The notes beneath the pieces are model-generated. The model had not been told where the DNA came from. It searched no databases and saw only the letters and a program-made list of their open reading frames with translations. This document shows, piece by piece, positions 13,548 to 17,765 of a stretch of DNA of 17,765 bases. Numbering within the stretch: the first letter of the stretch is position 1; each line of letters opens with the position of its first letter. Location: the NCBI RefSeq assembly GCF_000373985.1, contig NZ_KB893121.1:1-17765 (forward strand). The letters are read 5' to 3'. This stretch comes from Desulfobacter curvatus DSM 3379. GTDB lineage: Bacteria > Desulfobacterota > Desulfobacteria > Desulfobacterales > Desulfobacteraceae. The translations under genes were made by a program, and so were the position numbers.

Positions 13548-13578
13548 AGGGGCGACGGATATAGAATCCCCCGCCCCT
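13548..13578 (-). promoter_or_regulatory. Hairpin between ParB-like and AlpA-like genes
   Basis: AGGGGCG (13548-13554) pairs with CGCCCCT (13572-13578), and on the minus strand the stem continues inward with GGAT / ATCC, a long hairpin with one mismatch. There is no T-run after it, so it is more likely an RNA-stability or translation-control element in the intercistronic region than a terminator. Confidence 0.4.
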
Positions 13579-13588
13579 TTGGTGAAAG

Positions 13589-14974
13589 TTAGGCGTTGTC
13601 CCGCTCTTTTCTGTATCGTGCCAGAATTTCTTCGATAGCTTCGGCCATCTCCTCGGACATAATTACTTCTGCTTTGGGTTTTTCAGTCTGATTTTCCTCA
13701 GTCGTTTCAAGCTGTTTTGCGACAAACTCTTTCATGCTTTCAAACTTTCCGCGTCCCAATTTTTCCGCAACATCCAGAACAACTTTGTTCATAGAAAACA
13801 GGTCCAGGACAATATCTTCTTTAAAAGAATACATTCGTATAAGTCTGGACAAGAGATCTTCTATAGTCGCCTTTTCATTTTCGAAGATCCATCCCGAACG
13901 TAGGCACTCAACAGCTTCTTTCTCGCTCAATTTGGATTCTTCTGCTAATGCTGGAGAAATTTTTCTGCTGCCTACTTTTTTAAAGATTAAAATCGGATGA
14001 CTTGCAGTTTGTGCCGTATAGCCAGCGTGTTCGTTCTTTTGGACAGATTCTTTGGCTTTATTTTCAAAATCATTTGAAAGAAACTGAATCGTAAATTCTG
14101 TGACAGGATCGAAGGAGGCAGTTTTCTTACTTAGGCACTGAATAACGGATGCAACGTCTTCCATCTTATGAAGGATAAGGGCCAAAATGCCACCGTCAGT
14201 CAAAATCCGATTCGCTTCAGATGTTTGAAAATATAGATAAGATCTATTTTTGTGGCTGAAAACGCCAGAGTCTAAAACTGAGCAAATAAAATCCACAGAA
14301 CCATCGCTAATCTTACTCGTATCAGCTCCTTCTGTAACTCCTCTGGCTGGAGCAGGCTTAATTTCCTGGTTCTGTTTTTTGTCCATATCTTTTATGAACC
14401 TGGTGATTTTTGCGGCAGACCAGTTCCTCTTGATTGCCATTTTAGTCAACTCATCTGGATTCTGGGCTTTCAGTAAGGCTGTCCCATGGGCAACTGTAAA
14501 CGTTCCATCTGCAATCGCCTTCTGGGTATTTGAGGGCAACTTAAGCAATCCAAGAAATTTGCTAACCTGCGCCTGAGATCCATATCCAAGAGCCTCCAAT
14601 TCGGTATAGGTCAAACCATGTTTTTCAATCATCCCTTTTATATGAAGCGCTTTTTCAATCGGTGTGAGGTTGCTCCGTTTTGTATTGAGGACATAAGACA
14701 GGTGGGCGGCATTCGCTTCTTTTAGATCCTCATACACCACGCAGGACACCTTCTCCATGTCCATAGTCTTCAGGGCCTCTATTCTTCTCCAGCCGTCAAC
14801 GACATGGTATTTGTCTTCCGCCACCTTAACCACAGTGATGGGGTTCAGAAGGCCGTTACACTTCAGGCTTTCAGTCAGGGATTCCAGATTCCCGGATTCC
14901 TGTCTCGGATGGTTCGGGTCCTTGATCAGGTTTTCGAGCTTAATGATTTCCAGTTTCTGGTCTTTCTTTTCCAT
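13589..14974 (-). CDS. ParB-like protein fused to a degenerate DNA methyltransferase domain
   Basis: 461 residues from ATG at 14974, chosen because GGAGGA lies 6-7 bases upstream; the frame stays open to 15109 without a better start. The N-terminal half is a ParB/Spo0J-type domain: DGWRRIEALK (60-69, in the place of GERRxxA), NTKRSNLTPIEKA (97-109) and an HTH about 123-147 (LEALGYGSQAQVSKFLGLLKLP). From about 220 the protein follows an N6/N4-type methyltransferase outline (GSVDFICS, ILTDGGILALI, HPILIFKK, LLSRLIRMYSFKEDIVLD). The catalytic DPPY is replaced by LDSG (234-237) and the AdoMet motif DPFxGSGTT by DLFSMNKVV, so methylation is unlikely. A Glu-rich tail ends the protein. It probably binds DNA sites, perhaps the TGCAGAT repeats upstream, to control or partition the element. 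Confidence 0.85.
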   Translation of the reverse strand: MEKKDQKLEIIKLENLIKDPNHPRQESGNLESLTESLKCNGLLNPITVVKVAEDKYHVVDGWRRIEALKTMDMEKVSCVVYEDLKEANAAHLSYVLNTKRSNLTPIEKALHIKGMIEKHGLTYTELEALGYGSQAQVSKFLGLLKLPSNTQKAIADGTFTVAHGTALLKAQNPDELTKMAIKRNWSAAKITRFIKDMDKKQNQEIKPAPARGVTEGADTSKISDGSVDFICSVLDSGVFSHKNRSYLYFQTSEANRILTDGGILALILHKMEDVASVIQCLSKKTASFDPVTEFTIQFLSNDFENKAKESVQKNEHAGYTAQTASHPILIFKKVGSRKISPALAEESKLSEKEAVECLRSGWIFENEKATIEDLLSRLIRMYSFKEDIVLDLFSMNKVVLDVAEKLGRGKFESMKEFVAKQLETTEENQTEKPKAEVIMSEEMAEAIEEILARYRKERDNA

Positions 14975-15006
14975 GCTTGTTCCTCCATTTAAAAAAAGTT
15001 GTTTGG

Positions 15007-15052
15007 AGGGTGGCCACCCTTTCGGGTTTTGTTCTTGTTCCGCGGAGAACAA
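15007..15052. repeat. Two inverted repeats just upstream of the ParB-like gene
   Basis: AGGGTGGCCACCCT (15007-15020) is a perfect 14-bp palindrome. TTGTTCT (15029-15035) and AGAACAA (15046-15052) form a second inverted repeat with a 10-base loop. Both lie within 80 bp of the ParB-like start codon and could be operators or leader hairpins. Confidence 0.45.
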
Positions 15053-15077
15053 TAATGCGTGAAGGATAGGAGGAAGA

Positions 15078-15221
15078 ATCTGCAGATAATATCGAAAATA
15101 AATCTGCAAAATAAAATATTTTAGTTTGCTATTTAACCAGCTGAAATTGTGGATAATAAAGAAAGGAAAAAATATTTATGCAAACTATCCGAAAAAAGAA
15201 TTGCAGATTAAATTGCAGATT
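15078..15221. repeat. Cluster of ATCTGCA/TGCAGAT sites, iteron- or parS-like
   Basis: ATCTGCAGAT (15078-15087) is a perfect palindrome; further copies are ATCTGCA at 15102-15108 and TGCAGAT at 15202-15208 and 15214-15220, the last two forming 12-bp-period repeats AATTGCAGATT. They lie in the AT-rich region upstream of the ParB-like gene. Such clusters serve as binding sites of ParB-like proteins, replication initiators or promoter repressors. Apart from these and the neighbouring inverted repeats, the 14975-15287 gap shows no gene. Confidence 0.5.
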
Positions 15222-15287
15222 TATTTTTTGGGAGAAGGGACGGTTTTTATTGTGATTATGATGAGATAAGCAGGATGGTGAGGTTTT

Positions 15288-16949
15288 TCAAGATCCTTTT
15301 GGACGTCCTACCGTTTTCTTTTTAGGGGCGCAATCTTTAACCCAGTTGTGACGAGTTCTATAACCATCAAATGAATATCCGGTTTCTTTGAAGCAATCCA
15401 TTATGGTTTTATGGTCTGCAACTGCCTTAATGGTAAGATCGGGGTTTTTGTCCCATAATTGGGCAGCTCTAATTTGACAACATTTCATAGTTTTATCTTT
15501 TAAATTTTCGTCTTTAGGTTCTGGTTGAAGCTCATCGTCAGACACTTGAAATTCCTGCTCTTTTTCATCTATAACTTGGGGATGGTGAGACATGTTCTCC
15601 GGTTCCATTTTTTTCAAACCCAATTGTTCACCGTAGTAATCCTCAAAGGTGGCAACCTTAACAGGATCAAATCGTAAGCGCTGCATAGACACTTTTTGCA
15701 CTTCCAGGTCTCCAGTTGTTAATTCAGCAATCAATGCCGGATGGAATGAGTTGTTGCTATTGATGTGAGCAGAATTAACACTGTCATAGGCTGCGAGGCC
15801 ATGGTTTTGAATTAAATTGATCAACTCGAATGCATCCATTCCCCATTTTTCCATTAATTGCCCACCAGAAAGAGTTTTAACTGGAATTAAATTTGAAGAC
15901 TCATCGACGTATTCACCAGTGAGGTATGCCTCAAGACCACCAGCTTCTTCAATTTCAGCAAGTTCATTGTAATCATCTCTATCCTCTGCCAAACATCTTG
16001 TTTTATAGTAAATTTTTCGCCCATACTTATTCAAAAGGGTATTTCTATAAATAAGCTCGAAATCAATCCTATTTCTCATGATCTTAAGTTCTTCAATAAA
16101 ATCGCCAACATTTTCTTGAAAGGCTTTTCGTTTGTATCCTAAAAACCCTATGCAAAAATGTTCATGCTCCTCCAAAAGGAGATCATTTTTGTCTAAAAGA
16201 GGCTTCATTTCATCCTCTGATAAATTTTTTTTATTCCATTTGAAATTGGGGAATTCAGGGAATTGGGGGTCAAGAGGAAGATCTTCTCTGTCGTATAATT
16301 GATAATTTGGGGTCAGAGACCTTTCAAAAAAACTATTGATCAACTCAAAATCCCGTGAAAATAGAAGACTATCCCAACCATAGTTAATTCCCTTAAGAGT
16401 GTTGAATTGTGCCCCCGGAGTTAAAGTTCTCAGTATAACCTTATATCCTTGATTGTTCTCTATTTTTAATAAATAAGGGATATCGCTTTCAATTAATAAA
16501 AACGGAAAAGATTCGTTTAATCGTTTGGAATATTCTTCAAGTATGACGTCCTGCGGAACAGTATATGAGATTGCATCTTCTGCATTTTTTTCTGGAAAGT
16601 TATTTTCGATCAGGCCAATGTCAAAAAGATATTGTGCAGCAAAATATTTTCCGCACCACCTTTCTCTTATTTTAATATTTGAGGCAACACAATTATTACT
16701 TTCCCAATGACCCCAAATTTCCCAAAGGAACCCAAGCGCTTGGGTTGCTCTATACTTGCATAAAGTCGTTTTTTTGCATTCAGGACAAGTTATGCCAATC
16801 AACGCCGTTTCATCTTCTGCAGCGATTAAAAAAATGAATCCCCACAATTGAATTACATTTCCAAATTCATGGATGTCGTATTCCTTCGCACAAGCTTGAT
16901 TTTGACATTTGAAGGGGAGGATTGAATCCAAGATTTGCATCTCTGTCAT
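15288..16949 (-). CDS. Large zinc-finger protein with C-terminal AT-hook-like tail
   Basis: A 553-residue protein. The N-terminus has a split four-Cys finger: C15xxxxC20 (FKCQNQACAKEY) and ITCPECKKTTLCKY about 35 residues later. The central part (about 100-340) is mixed helical and acidic without a recognised catalytic motif. Residues about 350-400 (SGGQLMEKWGMDAFELINLIQNHGLAAYD) look like a small DNA-binding or adaptor domain. The last 80 residues contain RAAQLWDKNPDLTIKAVADHK, YRTRHNWVKDC and the AT-hook-like end GRPKGS. AAAGG lies about 8 bases before the ATG at 16949; a second ATG three codons on is possible. It stands alone, 313 bp before the ParB-like gene on the same strand. I recognise the general type as an accessory protein of deltaproteobacterial islands, but the function is unknown. 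Confidence 0.78.
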   Translation of the reverse strand: MTEMQILDSILPFKCQNQACAKEYDIHEFGNVIQLWGFIFLIAAEDETALIGITCPECKKTTLCKYRATQALGFLWEIWGHWESNNCVASNIKIRERWCGKYFAAQYLFDIGLIENNFPEKNAEDAISYTVPQDVILEEYSKRLNESFPFLLIESDIPYLLKIENNQGYKVILRTLTPGAQFNTLKGINYGWDSLLFSRDFELINSFFERSLTPNYQLYDREDLPLDPQFPEFPNFKWNKKNLSEDEMKPLLDKNDLLLEEHEHFCIGFLGYKRKAFQENVGDFIEELKIMRNRIDFELIYRNTLLNKYGRKIYYKTRCLAEDRDDYNELAEIEEAGGLEAYLTGEYVDESSNLIPVKTLSGGQLMEKWGMDAFELINLIQNHGLAAYDSVNSAHINSNNSFHPALIAELTTGDLEVQKVSMQRLRFDPVKVATFEDYYGEQLGLKKMEPENMSHHPQVIDEKEQEFQVSDDELQPEPKDENLKDKTMKCCQIRAAQLWDKNPDLTIKAVADHKTIMDCFKETGYSFDGYRTRHNWVKDCAPKKKTVGRPKGS

Positions 16950-17351
16950 GCTTTAGACCTTTCCATTATTTCCGATTAGGGTTTCGACGTCAAAAACCAT
17001 TTCCCGAGAACACCATATCACCAAAAAAAAGAAGAAATGGCAATAGAGCAAATAGGTTAAAACCCGGTAAAGCCGTGATCGTTTTTTACCAGGAAACTGA
17101 GTCAGGCACTGTTTTGAGGAGTGATGATCCTTTGGTGAAGGCGCTGGGGTGAGCTTTAGTTGAGGTAGTGGGGGCTGTGCTGATTTTTGTTATGGGCAAC
17201 AATGCTTTTGGTAGTGGTGGGGGTACTGGGAGGAGTGGGCACCTCACAAAGATATTATTGAACACATCGAATTTTAAAAAAATATTTACTGTGTTTCGAA
17301 ATATTGGTATTCCGTTACTAAGATGGCTATCGATTTAAGCCGGGACACCCT
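16950..17351. other. Largely non-coding right flank, first part
   Basis: Upstream region of the zinc-finger gene. A plus-strand frame at 16922-17152 ends in ...RLKPGKAVIVFYQETESG..., which looks protein-like but has no good start and overlaps the 5' end of the zinc-finger gene, so it is at most a fragment. The stretch 17150-17240 is G-rich on the plus strand (GTGGGGGCTG, GGTGGGGGTACTGGGAGGAG), unlike its surroundings, and 17255-17340 is AT-rich. No promoter or RNA gene was recognised. Confidence 0.35.
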
Positions 17352-17483
17352 TTAAAACAAGGCTTCTCCGGCCCCCCGGTTCATGAGGCTTAGGTACTGC
17401 AAAACTCTCATCACCGGGTCAAACTGTCCCGCGTTATGTCGGTAACCACTAAGATAATTATAGATAGTCAAGTTGGATATCAT
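17352..17483 (-). pseudogene. Small 43-codon ORF, probably a gene fragment
   Basis: The minus-strand frame from ATG 17483 to TAA 17354-17352 encodes MISNLTIYNYLSGYRHN... ending MNRGAGEALF, with GC content clearly higher than its flanks. There is no ribosome binding site. An overlapping frame beginning ATG-AAA-CTT (MKLENDIQLDYL-stop) ends just where this one reads NYLSGY, so a frameshift in a once longer gene is plausible. I do not recognise the family. Confidence 0.28.
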
Positions 17484-17638
17484 TTTCAAGTTTCATGTTA
17501 TAGCATTAGCTAATAGATAATCAATGTTATCCAGATTTGCTGGATCTACTTGTAGATGCTAAGGGCATTACTTTTTAGTCGGATATTCTATAGTGGAACA
17601 AATATTGGAGCCTTTGTAAGGTATATGGAGATATAAGT

Positions 17639-17753
17639 ATGACAAGGTTTTATCATTTTGAATCGACAAGTATCAAATGTCAATTACTTTGTCCGGTTCG
17701 CGTCAATTATCTTGTCCGGTTTTTTTATATCAATAAATGCTTTTTGAGTGCAT
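17639..17753 (+). pseudogene. Possible gene start interrupted by an IS end
   Basis: GGAGA about 8 bases before ATG 17639 opens a frame MTRFYHFESTSIKCQ, after which it enters the tandem repeat resembling an IS terminus and closes at TAA 17751-17753. It may be the beginning of a gene cut by IS insertion, or merely a chance frame next to the IS. Confidence 0.25.
17679..17721. repeat. 23-bp-period tandem repeat containing the IS-end motif
   Basis: GTCAATTACTTTGTCCGGTT (17679-17698) is repeated at 17702-17721 with two differences. Each unit carries TGTCCGGTT, the reverse complement of the AACCGGACA at the left IS end (277-285). The outer or inner unit probably marks the left terminus of an IS. 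Confidence 0.55.
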
Positions 17754-17765
17754 AAATTCTGTTCC
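17713..17765 (+). mobile_element. Probable left end of an IS, truncated by the window
   Basis: After the TGTCCGGTT motif comes an AT-rich leader (TTTTTTATATC...) running to the window edge without a start codon, as expected upstream of a transposase gene. The identity with the IS whose 3' end opens the window rests on the nine-base terminal motif only. If correct, both copies have the same orientation and flank the 17.4 kb between them. Confidence 0.35.

Noticed and set aside
14975..15109. Upstream extension of the ParB-like protein to an ATG at 15109
   Set aside because: The extra 45 residues cover palindromes and repeats, do not match ParB starts, and a strong ribosome binding site precedes the ATG at 14974.
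15169..15255. Plus-strand 25-codon frame after AAAGGAA in the ParB upstream region
   Set aside because: It runs through the TGCAGAT repeats; short and composition-driven.
16922..17152. Plus-strand 76-codon frame ending in a protein-like stretch
   Set aside because: It overlaps the start of the zinc-finger gene, has no ribosome binding site and no recognisable family.

Overview
The window is a mosaic of mobile and accessory DNA, AT-rich, with almost every convincing gene on the minus strand. The gene families point to a sulfate-reducer-like deltaproteobacterium (Desulfobacterota): an Mpi-like serine recombinase, a zinc-ribbon tyrosine integrase, integrases next to tRNA 3' fragments, and a ParB/methyltransferase-like fusion. 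This placement is inference; there is no rRNA or core gene to fix the taxon.

Layout. (1) 1-285: the 3' end of an IS4-type transposase gene, plus strand. (2) 286-3239: two minus-strand genes, a compact superfamily 1 helicase and a protein with a degenerate restriction-endonuclease-like N-terminus and a TPR-like C-terminus. They form a plausible but unproven conflict/defence pair. (3) 3492-5362: a tyrosine integrase and an Mpi-like serine recombinase. (4) 5625-5752: a tRNA-Met(CAT) 3' fragment, a hairpin and a probable remnant of an integrase 3' end, which reads as an old attachment site. (5) 5771-7531: a zinc-ribbon membrane protein and a secreted coiled-coil protein. Upstream of the latter is a long structured inverted repeat running directly into a terminator hairpin, a candidate attenuator/riboswitch or small RNA. 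(6) 7866-10952: a phage-satellite-like set (unknown protein, terminase-small-subunit-like HTH protein, HNH-like protein, AlpA-like excisionase, Cro-like repressor, MerR-type regulator). A shared 17-bp operator-like dyad lies in front of both the MerR gene and the Cro/AlpA genes. (7) 11295-12461: a tRNA-Leu(CAA) 3' fragment followed by a second tyrosine integrase. (8) 12639-16949: a gene of unknown function, a second AlpA-like protein, a ParB domain fused to a methyltransferase-like domain with lost motifs, and a large Zn-finger/AT-hook-like protein. (9) 16950-17765: mostly non-coding DNA with small ORF remnants, ending in what looks like the 5' end of another copy of an IS like the one at the left edge.

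How it fits together. The two tRNA fragments are followed by an identical 21-base stretch and by short direct repeats of 11-12 bp period, as expected of integrase attachment sites with arm-type sites. Both fragments lack their 5' halves in this window, so they are not intact host tRNA genes. Tandem stacking of integrated elements, integration at secondary sites, or later deletion could each explain this. The regulators (MerR, Cro-like, AlpA) probably control excision, the ParB/AlpA genes probably belong to the tRNA-Leu element, and the helicase pair is cargo between the IS end and the first recombinases.
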